From: Bradyrhizobium jicamae
GTDB taxonomy: Bacteria; Pseudomonadota; Alphaproteobacteria; Rhizobiales; Xanthobacteraceae
Assembly (NCBI RefSeq): GCF_018130695.1
Contig: NZ_JAFCJX010000026.1
Span: 1-64,000 of the forward strand
Direction: 5' to 3'
Length of the DNA stretch: 64,000 bases
How positions within the stretch are numbered: the stretch's first letter is position 1; each line of letters starts with the position of its first letter. Of the stretch, positions 8,414-17,175 are shown in pieces. The notes beneath the pieces were generated by a model. The model was not told where the DNA came from, did no database searches, and worked only from the letters and a program-made list of their open reading frames with translations. Both the position numbers and the translations under genes were made by a program.

Positions 8414-8440
8414 TTGATGTTGTGCTTGTTTTGTTCTAAT
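8414..8440 (+). promoter_or_regulatory. Degenerate SOS promoter / LexA-like box
   Basis: TTGATG at 8414-8419 is followed after 2 bp by GTGC-N7-GTTC at 8422-8436. The spacing is identical to the four perfect boxes but the first half-site has one mismatch. It precedes the SurA-like cassette. The region 8441-8769 contains no other convincing gene; an open frame upstream of ATG 8770 reaches back to 8608. Confidence 0.5.
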
Positions 8441-8769
8441 CTATCAAAGATGGTGGGTGGAATGCACGTGCTCCCAAGTCGCGAACGCTGTTGCGGGCAT
8501 CGCAATGCTCCTGTGTTACGAACCGTGCAGAGTAGGCAATTTCTCGCGGCGGAGAAATGTATCTCCACCAACGCAACGTGCTTCTCCAGGGATATAAGGG
8601 CTCCTAGATGGCACGTGCGCGATGGGGCAAGCATTCCGACATCGTATCTCTCCCCCTTTGCCTGCTGCCCGATACTCGGCGGCCACCACGCTTTCTTGAG
8701 CGAGTATGCTGGCTGAGAATTTGGGAGTTAAAAGCTGCGAGCTGGCTCCGCTTGAGGAAATATTCAAGC

Positions 8770-9240
8770 ATGCCTTGGTGTCTTCTTGCCGCCGTATATC
8801 TAGCAACGCTGGTCGTCCTGCCTGCACGCGGCAAGAGTTTGCCATCACCCGGTCAGACTATACTCGCCGTCACAACCTATGGCGACTTTATTACAAACGA
8901 CGACGTCGAGCAGCGTACCAAGCTTGATTTCCTGATCACGCAAAAGCAGGCCAGTCAGGAAGAGGTGATCCGTCAATTGTCCATGGATATGGCCAAAAGT
9001 CACGAAGCTGAGGGCGCTGGTTTGCAGGCGGAGACCGAAGTCGACAAGGCCTTCGCAGATTTGTGCACGCGATTGAATGTCACGCCAGAACAACTGACGG
9101 AGTCCTTGAAAGACAAAGGCATCGGCTTCGATATTCTGAGAGAGCGCCTCAAGGCCGAAGTCGCTCGCGAAAGTCTAGCGCGAAAGAAAAGCCATGGCTT
9201 CGAAGACCGACTGGATCGACCTCTCATACCCCAAAAGTGA
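8770..9240 (+). CDS. SurA N-terminal-domain-like exported protein
   Basis: A signal-like N-terminus (MPWCLLAAVYLATLVVLPARG) precedes about 120 residues resembling the SurA chaperone N-domain: a short beta start (VTTYGDFITNDDVEQR), EEVIRQLSMDMAK, a VDKAFADLCTRLNVTPEQL helix-turn and ILRERLKAEVARESLARK. No prolyl isomerase domain follows. It sits in an accessory cassette inserted between the small and large terminase genes behind a LexA-like promoter, so it may be a periplasmic immunity protein built on a chaperone fold. A start at 8608 is possible but less likely. Confidence 0.55.
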   Translation: MPWCLLAAVYLATLVVLPARGKSLPSPGQTILAVTTYGDFITNDDVEQRTKLDFLITQKQASQEEVIRQLSMDMAKSHEAEGAGLQAETEVDKAFADLCTRLNVTPEQLTESLKDKGIGFDILRERLKAEVARESLARKKSHGFEDRLDRPLIPQK

Positions 9241-9376
9241 ACGAGTCGCCGCATCATCGAAGGGCGAGTTAGCGCCGCTACGTCGTCTCAACTATATTGC
9301 CTTGATGCAACGGCCGCCTTGTGCGGACAAGCGGGCAGCCAACTCGTTTCTTCGAGAACAGCCTTGTCGATCCTGA
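9194..9376 (+). pseudogene. Possible remnant of effector after SurA-like gene
   Basis: A short frame starting MASKTDWIDLSYPKS overlaps the end of the SurA-like gene, the same overlap seen between immunity and effector genes elsewhere here (13258, 30853). It runs only 60 residues and into the TerL start. I read it as a possible truncated effector beginning; evidence is weak. Confidence 0.25.
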
Positions 9377-10650
9377 AAATTCCAACCGCAAAAGTGTTCG
9401 AGCCGCTGCTGCAGCCCGCGCGCTACAAGGGCGCATTCGGGGGCAGAGGATCCGGCAAGTCGCACTTCTTTGGCGAACTCCTGGTCGAGATGTGCCAGGC
9501 TGAGCGCGGCATGCTTGCGGTCTGTGTCCGCGAGGCGCAACGCACGCTGGCGCAATCCTCCAAGCGGCTCATCGAAAGCAAGATCGCCTCGCTCGGCGTC
9601 GGAGCAGGCTTCAAGCTCTACTCCGACAGGATCGCAACGCCCGGTGATGGCCTCATCATTTTCCGCGGTATGCGGGATCATACCGCCGACTCGATCAAGT
9701 CGCTGGAAGGCTTCCGCATCGCCTGGATCGACGAGGCGCACAGCCTGAGTTCGCACAGCCTCTCGCTGTTGCGCCCGACGATCCGCGCCCGAAATTCCGA
9801 GCTCTGGGCGTCGTGGAATCCGCGTCGCAAGTCGGATGCGATCGACGACTTTCTGCGCGCGCGCAAGCCGCCGGGGGCCATCGTCGTCAACGCCAACTGG
9901 CGCGACAATCCGTGGTTTCCCGCGGTGCTGGCGGAGGAGCGCCAGGTTGATCTCGCGCTCTATCCGGATCGCTATGAGCACATCTGGGAAGGAGACTATG
10001 TGAGAGCCTTCGAGGGCGCCTATTTCGCCGACCTGCTCGCGCAGGCGCGCAAGGACGGGCGCGTCGGCAAGGTCGCGGCCGACCCGCTGCTGCCGCTGCG
10101 CGCCTTCATCGACATCGGCGGCGCAGGTGCAACGGCCGACGCCTTCACGATCTGGATCGTGCAATGGGCCGGCAACGAGGTCAGGGTGCTGGACTATTAT
10201 GAGAGCGTCGGCCAGGTGCTGGCGTTCCACGTCAACTGGCTGCGCTCATACGGCTACCAGAACGCGATCCTGTATCTGCCGCACGACGGCGTCGCCACCA
10301 ACAACGTCACCGGCAAGCGCTACGAGGATCATCTGCGCGAGGCCGGCTTCACCGTCGAGCCGCCGGTGAAGAACCAGGGTCTGGGTGCCGCCATGATGCG
10401 CATCGAGGCGCTGCGCCGGCTCGGTCCGCAAATCTGGTGGAACGAAGCGACCACCGAAGCCGGCCGCGATGCGCTCGGCTTCTATCACGAGCGCAGGGAC
10501 GAGGCGCGCAATGTAGGATTGGGCCCCGAGCATGATTGGTCGAGCCACGCTGCCGACGCGCTTGGGCTGATGGCGATCTGCCACGAAGCGCCGGGGAGGG
10601 CGGCGAGCTTCAATCGCGTGATCCAATATCGGGAGCAAGGGTGGGTGTGA
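9364..10650 (+). CDS. terL: Phage terminase large subunit (PBSX/Terminase_3 type)
   Basis: This 428-residue packaging ATPase-nuclease is read from TTG 9364. GGRGSGKS at 26-33 is the Walker A loop, WIDEAH at 121-126 the Walker B, and SWNP the coupling region. The nuclease domain starts around FIDIGGAGATADAFTIW, with later acidic residues in EHDWSSHAADALGLMA. It cuts and threads DNA into the prohead through the portal. It is intact and GC-rich, unlike the flanking cassettes. The natural next gene, portal, is displaced 10 kb downstream by inserted modules. Confidence 0.93.
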   Translation: MSILKIPTAKVFEPLLQPARYKGAFGGRGSGKSHFFGELLVEMCQAERGMLAVCVREAQRTLAQSSKRLIESKIASLGVGAGFKLYSDRIATPGDGLIIFRGMRDHTADSIKSLEGFRIAWIDEAHSLSSHSLSLLRPTIRARNSELWASWNPRRKSDAIDDFLRARKPPGAIVVNANWRDNPWFPAVLAEERQVDLALYPDRYEHIWEGDYVRAFEGAYFADLLAQARKDGRVGKVAADPLLPLRAFIDIGGAGATADAFTIWIVQWAGNEVRVLDYYESVGQVLAFHVNWLRSYGYQNAILYLPHDGVATNNVTGKRYEDHLREAGFTVEPPVKNQGLGAAMMRIEALRRLGPQIWWNEATTEAGRDALGFYHERRDEARNVGLGPEHDWSSHAADALGLMAICHEAPGRAASFNRVIQYREQGWV

Positions 10651-10773
10651 GGACGTTCTGGCCCTGAAAGTCGCGGTGCTAATAGCCACGACACCCACGT
10701 GATCGACAAATCCCCCAGTTCAAGAAGCCGGTTTCTCCTGCACAAAATATCCTGAGCCTCTGCGCAACAAATA

Positions 10774-10911
10774 CTAGGGCGGCAAGAAACTGCCGCTGCT
10801 ATTGCTGTTCATGCCGGGATAGAGCGCCACGATGCATTGACGGAAACGGACATACTTGGCACTACCACGAGAAGCTGCATTCCACGCATACACCTCGCGG
10901 ATCTCATTCAT
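10774..10911 (-). pseudogene. Short minus-strand ORF remnant
   Basis: A 45-residue frame from ATG 10911 to TAG 10774 reads as protein-like sequence (AWNAASRGSAKYVRFRQCIV, ending GSFLPP). It begins at the same CATG as the plus-strand membrane gene at 10910. It may be the C-terminal piece of a lost immunity gene. The rest of 10651-10909 shows nothing. Confidence 0.25.
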
Positions 10912-11269
10912 GGACGCTTGCCGATTTCCCTATGCACTGGTTGAGATCAATGATCTCTCAACAGTTGTCTCCGTTGGATGCGTGCTTCCAACATACTTTA
11001 TTCATCTTCGCCCTGCGACCTATAGATTCATCTTGTTCCTCGGCATCGTTTTCGGTCTTTCGACGTGGCTGATCGAGATCGCGGGCGCAATCTTGTGTCC
11101 GTTCTATCCCTTTTCGATATTGATGTTTTCGCCACTCAATATTGTCTTGATCGCGATACTCACGGGCATCACTCGGGTGACCCGCGTTGGCTTGTGGAGC
11201 ACAGTGGTTTTGGTATGCGTCATTTTCGATTGGGTGGGAATTCGCGCTCTCGTCTGGTCTCTCTCGTAA
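10910..11269 (+). CDS. Small integral membrane protein, probable immunity
   Basis: This 119-residue protein has three or four hydrophobic segments (FILFLGIVFGLSTWLIEIAG, FSILMFSPLNIVLIAIL, TVVLVCVIFDWVGIRALVW) and no recognised domain. It is 45 bp upstream of the lysozyme-like effector and in the same direction. A membrane partner for a cell-wall-degrading effector matches the other cassettes (29301, 18610). No LexA box is seen before it. The frame is open to 10856, but ATG 10910 gives the cleaner start. Confidence 0.5.
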   Translation: MDACRFPYALVEINDLSTVVSVGCVLPTYFIHLRPATYRFILFLGIVFGLSTWLIEIAGAILCPFYPFSILMFSPLNIVLIAILTGITRVTRVGLWSTVVLVCVIFDWVGIRALVWSLS

Positions 11270-11314
11270 ATCACCAATCGATCTGAAACTCGTACCTCAA
11301 CGAAGAGATCAACC

Positions 11315-12703
11315 ATGGCTCCTGTTCCGTCATACAGCAAGAAAACTCTGGCTCTGGTTCAATCGATGGCGCCCGAGATCGCTGCAGCGGCAGCGAGGTA
11401 CGGGGTACCAGCTGAAGCGATTGCCGGAAGTTTGGCTCAGGAGCAATTCGACCAGACCGCAAGCTCATGGAATGAGATGAAGGCGCGCCTCTCATCTTTC
11501 AATGCGGATGGATTTCTTGCTGCGGCGTACGCGGTAGGTCGGGCAACGAACCCGTCTAATCCGGAACAGGGAGCGTCGGATTTCATTCTTGGTCGATATA
11601 ACAGCGACCCAAATGCGATAACGGTTGGATCGGATGTGCTCAAGAAAAGTACACATCCTCTGCTTGTCGACTATGGCCCGGCTGGCATGAAGTTCCACAA
11701 TGCCATTCAGGAAATTCTAAAGAATCCAGATGATCCCGCTTTCAAGCCCTACGTGAAGAATCTGTATTCCGCGGGTGTCGCTTTGCATAAGGGCAGTGAC
11801 AAAGCCCTCATGGCATCAGCGATGGCCGCATATTTGCGGCAGGGGCTTGAAGCTTATCAATCCAATATGAGCATCAACGGAGACCTCAAGACCGGGATCA
11901 ACTCCTGGCATGGCTTGACTCCGGAACTCCAACGAGCATTGCTTGTTCAGTATTACAAGCAAGGCCCGACTCCAGAGCGGGTGAAGGCGCGACAGGAGAT
12001 TGCTGCACAGAACGGCGTCCCCTATGTTCCGCAGATTGGCGTAGACGGCGCCGGTGCGACATACCTCGCAAATCAAGGTGCAATCACCAAGGCGCTGGCG
12101 GACGCGCCGGCCGACTTTGCAAGCCGCTGGGAAGCGATCCCGACATCCGGTTCGAAGAACGGTTCGGCACCACCCATTCCATTTCCGGGCATCCCTCAGC
12201 TCGCTGAGCGGCTCGCCACCGATCGGTAATTCGGGAGTTACACTTCAGAGTCTGACAGAGGGGGCGACACGCCAGTCGGCCTCGCCCGATTCGAGTCCCC
12301 TCGGAGCGCAACCTCCGGCCCCATCCCGTATCTAGACTCGGCAAACTCCGCGCAGCGGCTTTTTGCAAACGTGCCACCGTCGGACTTTCCTGCCTTTCCA
12401 TCGTGGGCGAGCCCTAGTCGGACGAACGCTGCTGACCCGCGGCCTCCCAACGCTCGTCCAGGGGCTCCGTTGCTGGAAAAGCGATCGGCAGTTCCAGACA
12501 ATTCGTCGCGGGCTTCTTCGCCGCAGCCAAATAAGGAATTTCGTTACCTCGCCCGAGTTGATGCCGGCAATCCGCAAGCGGCGGTGTTCGACGCCGGCGC
12601 GCCGGCCTTGCCCTTCGTCCGTTCGGATGACTTCAACGATCAAGAGGCCGTGGGCGGATTGCCGGGTTTGCTCGCCGCGGTGTTGGCGCGTCGCTCCGCA
12701 TAG
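11315..12703 (+). pseudogene. Lysozyme-like effector split from its tail by one stop codon
   Basis: Residues 1-304 (11315-12229) form a lysozyme-superfamily domain: VPAEAIAGSLAQEQFDQ carries the likely catalytic Glu, and VDYGPAGMKFHNAI resembles the transglycosylase GPxN region. TAA at 12227-12229 then interrupts a frame that stays open in the same register to 12703 and encodes the FRYLARVDAGNPQ / GLPGLLAAVLARR tail. The neighbouring effector at 13258 has TAC-equivalent Tyr at the matching place (TDHYFR against TDR*FG). The stop is therefore a single substitution or a read-through site. The domain alone may still be made. Confidence 0.7.
12351..12703 (+). repeat. Effector-tail repeat, copy 1 (pairs with 14111-14466)
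   Basis: About 350 bp encoding the effector tail are nearly the same as 14111-14466, including the bases around both stop codons (TAGGATTCGAGCGA). The similarity is at DNA level, so it could serve for recombination between effectors as well as encode a shared tail. Confidence 0.85.
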
Positions 12704-12733
12704 GATTCGAGCGAGCAAGGACGCTTGAACTAA

Positions 12734-12761
12734 TTGACGCTGTTCCTATTTTGTTCTAGCA
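12734..12761 (+). promoter_or_regulatory. SOS promoter with perfect LexA box
   Basis: TTGACG (12734-12739), 2 bp, then GTTC-N7-GTTC at 12742-12756, with a TCTAGC -10-like hexamer. It lies just after the tail of one effector and before the next immunity-effector pair. Confidence 0.8.
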
Positions 12762-12872
12762 ATTGGCCTTGCGCTTCAGTGCAACTCAGGGGTGTCTTGC
12801 TGCGCGTTTCCGAGATATTCGAGAAAGCAGTTGAGCAGCGCCAAGCCCGTCCAAGGAAGGTCGCTTTAGCCA

Positions 12873-13265
12873 GTGTCCAAATTGCTGCTACGACTGTCCG
12901 TCGTCCTCTCACTTCTTGTGCTCTGTCTCGCGGGCGCTGGAATATTGTACAGCCGTTACTTCGACGAGCCGGGTGGCGCGTTTTGTGGTGTGCAGCACGA
13001 GGCTGTGCAGCTTCAAAATGTGAGGATCTGCAATTGGACGGGAATGAGCTTCCCGGTGCTAAATTTGCTGCGCACCGATCTCCGTCATACCGGCGATTCG
13101 AGCAAAATCCTGATCAAATACACCAGCGGCATCGTCTACCAATGCTTTTGGTTTGACGACCGGGAGTTCGACTATTGGATCGACGGAATGAAGTCACCTG
13201 TTGCTGACGGTTGCGCGGATCATCCGCGCAATCTGATCATGAAACGGAAGACCAAGAATGACTGA
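12873..13265 (+). CDS. Membrane-anchored periplasmic protein, probable immunity
   Basis: This 130-residue protein starts at GTG 12873, with AAGGAAGG 12 nt upstream. One N-terminal helix (RLSVVLSLLVLCLAGAGILY) is followed by a soluble domain with four cysteines, suggesting a periplasmic fold with disulfides. It is the first gene after the LexA promoter and overlaps the effector start at 13258 by 8 bp, so the pair is translationally coupled. No family is recognised; immunity to the DUF6973-like effector is inferred. Confidence 0.55.
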   Translation: MSKLLLRLSVVLSLLVLCLAGAGILYSRYFDEPGGAFCGVQHEAVQLQNVRICNWTGMSFPVLNLLRTDLRHTGDSSKILIKYTSGIVYQCFWFDDREFDYWIDGMKSPVADGCADHPRNLIMKRKTKND

Positions 13266-14466
13266 CTACATCGGGCTTATCCAGGGGCGACGGGCGACGA
13301 CGGATGCGATCCTTGGCCAAGTGCTCTCTTGGTTGAACGACGTGCAGCCTGGAACAGCGAATCTGAGCGGTCACGGCGATCATATCGATGCTTGGCGACA
13401 TGGTGGTACAGCCGCCCTTCTTGCGTATCATCATGGCTACGACAATGTGAAGCGCTGGGGCGATGCGCTCGAAGACTATAAGCCTGATAACGAGCAGGAA
13501 TCTAGGCAGGACGCCTGGAACAATGAGGTCGGAGCCAAGATCGGCGCGCTTGCGCGGATCACCGGGATGACAGTCGACGAATTGGGAGATGCCGTAAAGG
13601 CTGCGTTCAAGGCCGGAGCCTTCCAACCCGATGCTTATGCTCCCTATTCACGCAACGCAACCTTTCGGGTTGGAGATATGACACTGTCACCTGATTCGGG
13701 TGTCGTTACTCTGCGCGACGGCTCGCGCTTCGATCTTACGAAGTCCGCTATCCTGTCGGCCGATGGTGTCGAATATCCGTTGCTTCATGTCATGCGAAGG
13801 GACGGAGGCACTCAAAACAATTGGACCAATATGGAGGATAGCCGCACGCTGTTTCGGAGCGGAATCGGAAAGTGGGATCCGCCGCCTGAGGCGACGCTCC
13901 CAAACTCCCCGATGATGTCATCACCAACCGGTCCCGTCGTGACGCAGCCCGTTCCATTTCCCGATGTCGCCCAGCAAGCTCAGCGGCTGACCACAGACCA
14001 TTACTTTCGAAACTTCGCGCCAGCTCCCGGCACCGGAAGCGGTCCTGTCCCGTTGGCATCTCAACCAAATGATGCCACGGGTTCAATTCCATATGTTGGC
14101 CTGACGAATGCCGCGCAGCGGCTCTTCGCAAACGTGCCTCCGTCGGACTTTCCTGCCTCTCCATCGTGGGCGAGCCCCAATCCGACGAATGCTGCTGACT
14201 CGCATCCTCTGAACGCTCGTCCAGTGGCTCCCTTGCCGGAAAAGCGATCCGCAGCTCCTGGCAATTCGTCGTGGGCTTCTGCGCCGCAGACAAATAAGGA
14301 ATTTCGTTACCTCGCCCGCGTTGATGCCGGCAATCCGCAAGCGGCGGTGTTCGATGCTGGCGCGCCAGCCGTGCCCTTTGTCCGTTCGGATGACCCAGAT
14401 GATCAGAAGGCTATCGGCGGCTTGCCGGGCTTGCTCGCGGCGGTGTTGGCGCGTCGCTCGACATAG
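13258..14466 (+). CDS. DUF6973-like effector with conserved FRYLAR tail
   Basis: Residues 44-96 hold a helical pattern DAWRHGG...GDALE...SRQDAWNNEVG, which resembles the DUF6973 toxin-associated fold with its conserved D-RH, E and D-NN-G residues. A short beta-rich segment follows (RVGDMTLSPDSGVVTLRDGS). From about residue 215 the chain is a disordered Pro/Ser tail containing SIPYVG, FRYLARVDAGNPQAAVFDAG and GLPGLLAAVLARR. The frame is intact, unlike the lysozyme-like effector with the same tail. The enzymatic activity is unknown. Coupling to a periplasmic immunity protein suggests an envelope target. Confidence 0.6.
   Translation: MTDYIGLIQGRRATTDAILGQVLSWLNDVQPGTANLSGHGDHIDAWRHGGTAALLAYHHGYDNVKRWGDALEDYKPDNEQESRQDAWNNEVGAKIGALARITGMTVDELGDAVKAAFKAGAFQPDAYAPYSRNATFRVGDMTLSPDSGVVTLRDGSRFDLTKSAILSADGVEYPLLHVMRRDGGTQNNWTNMEDSRTLFRSGIGKWDPPPEATLPNSPMMSSPTGPVVTQPVPFPDVAQQAQRLTTDHYFRNFAPAPGTGSGPVPLASQPNDATGSIPYVGLTNAAQRLFANVPPSDFPASPSWASPNPTNAADSHPLNARPVAPLPEKRSAAPGNSSWASAPQTNKEFRYLARVDAGNPQAAVFDAGAPAVPFVRSDDPDDQKAIGGLPGLLAAVLARRST
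14111..14466 (+). repeat. Effector-tail repeat, copy 2
   Basis: This is the partner of 12351-12703. Most differences are silent or conservative, so the encoded tail has been kept under selection or recently exchanged. Confidence 0.85.
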
Positions 14467-14517
14467 GATTCGAGCGAACTATCGTCCCACGTGATCGAGC
14501 GCCGATGACTGCAATCG

Positions 14518-15426
14518 CTATCTGCCCTTCCTGGATACAAGATACGCGCGCTGTGCTGTGTCCGGACAATAGGCAAGTGGTCCGCCGGCATCCTTCGTCT
14601 CCCCATTCTGCATTTTTTGTAACAGAACGGTCCTGTCGTCGCCCCTCTTCAGGATCACGGTTGCCGGACTTGGCGGCGTGTTGCAGGTGACGAAGACTTG
14701 AATGTTGTCGAGATTGTCGCGAATGGAGGTCACGCTGCACTTGTCAGCGCCGATGGTCACCGATCGTTCATCGAGGTCGATAACGGCGTCGCCCGCGTTT
14801 GCGCAGCGTTCGCTGAATGTAGCGCCCTGCGCTGCATAGACGCCCGGCTTCGGCCGCCAAGGGTTGCGCATGTAATCCTTCTCAGCAGCCTCTCGCTTGG
14901 CGGTGACCTTGTTTTCGGCATAGGTGCGCTGAAGCTCGACCGGACAGAAATCCGCCCGCCAAGCTGCCCCCTTGAATTTTCCGTTGACGGTCTTTCTGAC
15001 TGATATCGACTGATCGCTCCTTTTGCTCAGTATCATGGTCTCCTTGAAGGTCCGTTCTTCGGCCTTTGGATCTTTCGGATAGAGCGTTTCGGCAAGATTG
15101 TAATCACTGCAGGTCATCTCGAGCTTGATGGCCGTCGGCGTGACGTCCGTAATTCTATTGATCTTGCAGCCCCACTCGTACCCGCTGACAGATTTCTCGG
15201 CGAGTTCGATCGTCAAGATCCCTGCCTCTGGGCATTGCTCCTCCGAGGCGGTCTTCGGATCTCCATAGAGACCGTCCGTCGGGCGCCACTTCTCGGCAGC
15301 GGGCTTGCCATCTTCCGCCGGCCACGCCGAGGCGCCGGTCAACAGGAAGAGGACGCCAGCGGTCGTCCGGGCAAGCGTTCGTTCTGTACGGCTCAAGGAT
15401 GTTCTCTTGGATCGATGTTGAACCAT
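14518..15426 (-). CDS. Exported two-repeat protein, probable immunity to M23 effector
   Basis: This 302-residue protein has a basic N-region, a hydrophobic stretch (TTAGVLFLLTGASAW) and an AEDG-type cleavage site. Two homologous halves follow: each starts WRPxxGxY, has a cysteine-containing CPEAGILTIELAEKSVS or CANAGDAVIDLDERSVT strand pair, and ends in FCPV or YCPD. It is divergent from the M23 gene at 15622, mirroring 4950-5822/6001. Binding the peptidase or shielding peptidoglycan in the periplasm is inferred. The frame is open to 15681, but ATG 15426 is preferred for the signal peptide. Confidence 0.62.
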   Translation of the reverse strand: MVQHRSKRTSLSRTERTLARTTAGVLFLLTGASAWPAEDGKPAAEKWRPTDGLYGDPKTASEEQCPEAGILTIELAEKSVSGYEWGCKINRITDVTPTAIKLEMTCSDYNLAETLYPKDPKAEERTFKETMILSKRSDQSISVRKTVNGKFKGAAWRADFCPVELQRTYAENKVTAKREAAEKDYMRNPWRPKPGVYAAQGATFSERCANAGDAVIDLDERSVTIGADKCSVTSIRDNLDNIQVFVTCNTPPSPATVILKRGDDRTVLLQKMQNGETKDAGGPLAYCPDTAQRAYLVSRKGR

Positions 15427-15621
15427 GACGCGCCAGTTCGACTGGATATTCTTCGACGATAATATCGAAGCAGCTCCAGGTTGAGCAAGAGACACTCTGA
15501 TGGCTTTCTCTGCTCGCGTTCGGCGGCCGGAAAACCAACTCTCGAGCAACTGCGGCGGGGCTTGCGCGAAATGCCACGACCTCGCGGCTCCTAAATCGTC
15601 CCAATACGTAGGAAGCCCATC

Positions 15622-16564
15622 ATGTCGTGGAACGATATCATGTTGCGTATGCTGACTCCCATCGGAAGAGTTCAGCCGCATATCACCAGTCCATATGGCG
15701 ACACGAACAGACCGGCGGGGTCGTCAAATCCTCATAAGGGGGTAGATTTCAACTACTTTGGCGGGCGGACGTCGCCGTTCAATCTAAGTCATCAGGCAGT
15801 GCGTGCGCCGATCGACGGCATTGTCGAGAACGCGGGCACCGGCACGGCTGGCCGAATAGCGATCCGGGACAAAACGGTTTCCTCCACGAAGTTCTGCACA
15901 CACACAGTCGGCACGTCGCGGTGGGTGACCCAGTCGCCGCCGGACAGATCATCGGGACCATGGGCAATACCGGAGTTAAAGCTGCCAATGTGGAGAGTGG
16001 CGATCATCACGTCCACTATCAATTGAAGGATCCCGCGGGAAACGGAATCAGTCCGAGCGACTTCTGGGATGAACAAGGTCCGATCGATCCCAACCCGGCG
16101 CCACCGGCTTATCTTGATCAGCAGCAGCGATATCTGCGGGGCGTCGGCGGATACGCGGGGAATGCCATTGCTGCATCCCCAGGGGGGACGCATCCCCTGA
16201 CGATCGCAAGAATGTCCGTCGTTTAGTGCGTGTGACGCCACCGACCGCGACCTTTCTCGCCGATCAGGGGACAAGACCGGTGGTTATGCCCAACGAGATT
16301 CCGTCCCGTCGTCCATCCTCGTTCGACGAACGCTTTGGGGATTGGACATCTTCGTCCAGCGGCACCGCACCACGCGGCCCATATCAGCCCAGGCCGCCGT
16401 CGGGAGCCAATCGGCCCCTCGGAATCGTCACCGGTGAGCCGATGCCTGACTGGCCTTTTCCTCCGCCGATCTGGGACTTTCCGAACAAGGAGGCCGCGAC
16501 CGGCAGCGAAGAATGGACCGCAGGGAAGCGCAAGCGCGTCGATTGGGATAGGACGGGGCGATAG
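15622..16564 (+). pseudogene. M23 metallopeptidase effector, two frameshifts
   Basis: Frame 1 begins MSWNDIML and carries HKGVD (H38, D42). It changes to frame 3 near the AAAA at 15871, which reads NGFLHEVLHTHSRHVAVGDPV and includes the HVH motif near 16010. It changes to frame 2 near the GGGGGG run at 16184, which reads VRRLVR, FDERFGDW and GEPMPDWPFPPPIW. Both changes equal a one-base loss in a homopolymer. Restored, it is a lysostaphin-fold endopeptidase with the same tail type as the AHH effector. No slippery heptamer is in phase, so programmed frameshifting looks unlikely. Confidence 0.75.
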
Positions 16565-16640
16565 TGGGTAATCGTGCAGTCGGCCCGGCCCGAAAAGAAA
16601 CTCAAAGCTCCAGCGGCCAGTCGGCAAACAACCGTGCCCC

Positions 16641-16955
16641 TCAGTTCAGCTTCGAGCCGCCGACCGGATTGGGATTCGGTTGCTCCAGCATCTTCAGCGA
16701 TGCATCGATCGCGTTGCGCAGATGCACGGCCGCGGTCGCGCTGCACCGGAGGCGGCCGCACGAGACGAAGCGGACATCCACGGAGTCGTCGCCATGCGGG
16801 ATCAGGATGCGCGCGCCCAGCTCGATCTGCACGATCCCGCTCATGACGCCGTAGGCCGGTGCGATATCGAAATAGATCGTCGGGACGTCGTTGCTGTTGT
16901 CGAAGGCTGGCACCGTCCCCTTGTCGGGTCGGTCGATATCGGCAGGGTCGGCCAC
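16641..16955 (-). CDS. Conserved phage-associated protein, function unknown
   Basis: This 104-residue protein has an acidic N-terminus (MADPADIDRPDKGTVPAFD), then a beta-rich core (TIYFDIAPAYGVMSG, VQIELGARILIP, VRFVSCGRLRCS) and a helix ending in KMLEQPNPNPVGGSKLN. The whole ORF reads as conserved protein, with no low-complexity sequence. It recalls small proteins common in rhizobial prophages, but I know no function. It stands alone on the minus strand between two cassettes. The next 220 bp (16956-17175) show nothing. Confidence 0.6.
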   Translation of the reverse strand: MADPADIDRPDKGTVPAFDNSNDVPTIYFDIAPAYGVMSGIVQIELGARILIPHGDDSVDVRFVSCGRLRCSATAAVHLRNAIDASLKMLEQPNPNPVGGSKLN

Positions 16956-17175
16956 GCGCGCACTCCCAGATCAGGATGGTGGATCGGAGCTTAGCCTAGC
17001 CGAGTCGGGTCGATCGATGCGACTGGCTTGTTCCGGTTCCGACAGGGCTGCAGGACCCGGCCTCGAGGCTGCGCCGAACCCGTGGTGTTGCCGACACGCG
17101 AACGGTCGGCCGCAGCGGGTAGCGCCCGTTCGACGGTTAGAAGCAAGCGCGAATCATGGACAAGGAATTGCGGTG

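Noticed and set aside
15840..16230. Programmed ribosomal frameshifting in the M23 gene
   Set aside because: Shifts occur at AAAA and GGGGGG, but no in-phase slippery heptamer or obvious downstream structure is seen, and two shifts in one gene are better explained by indels.
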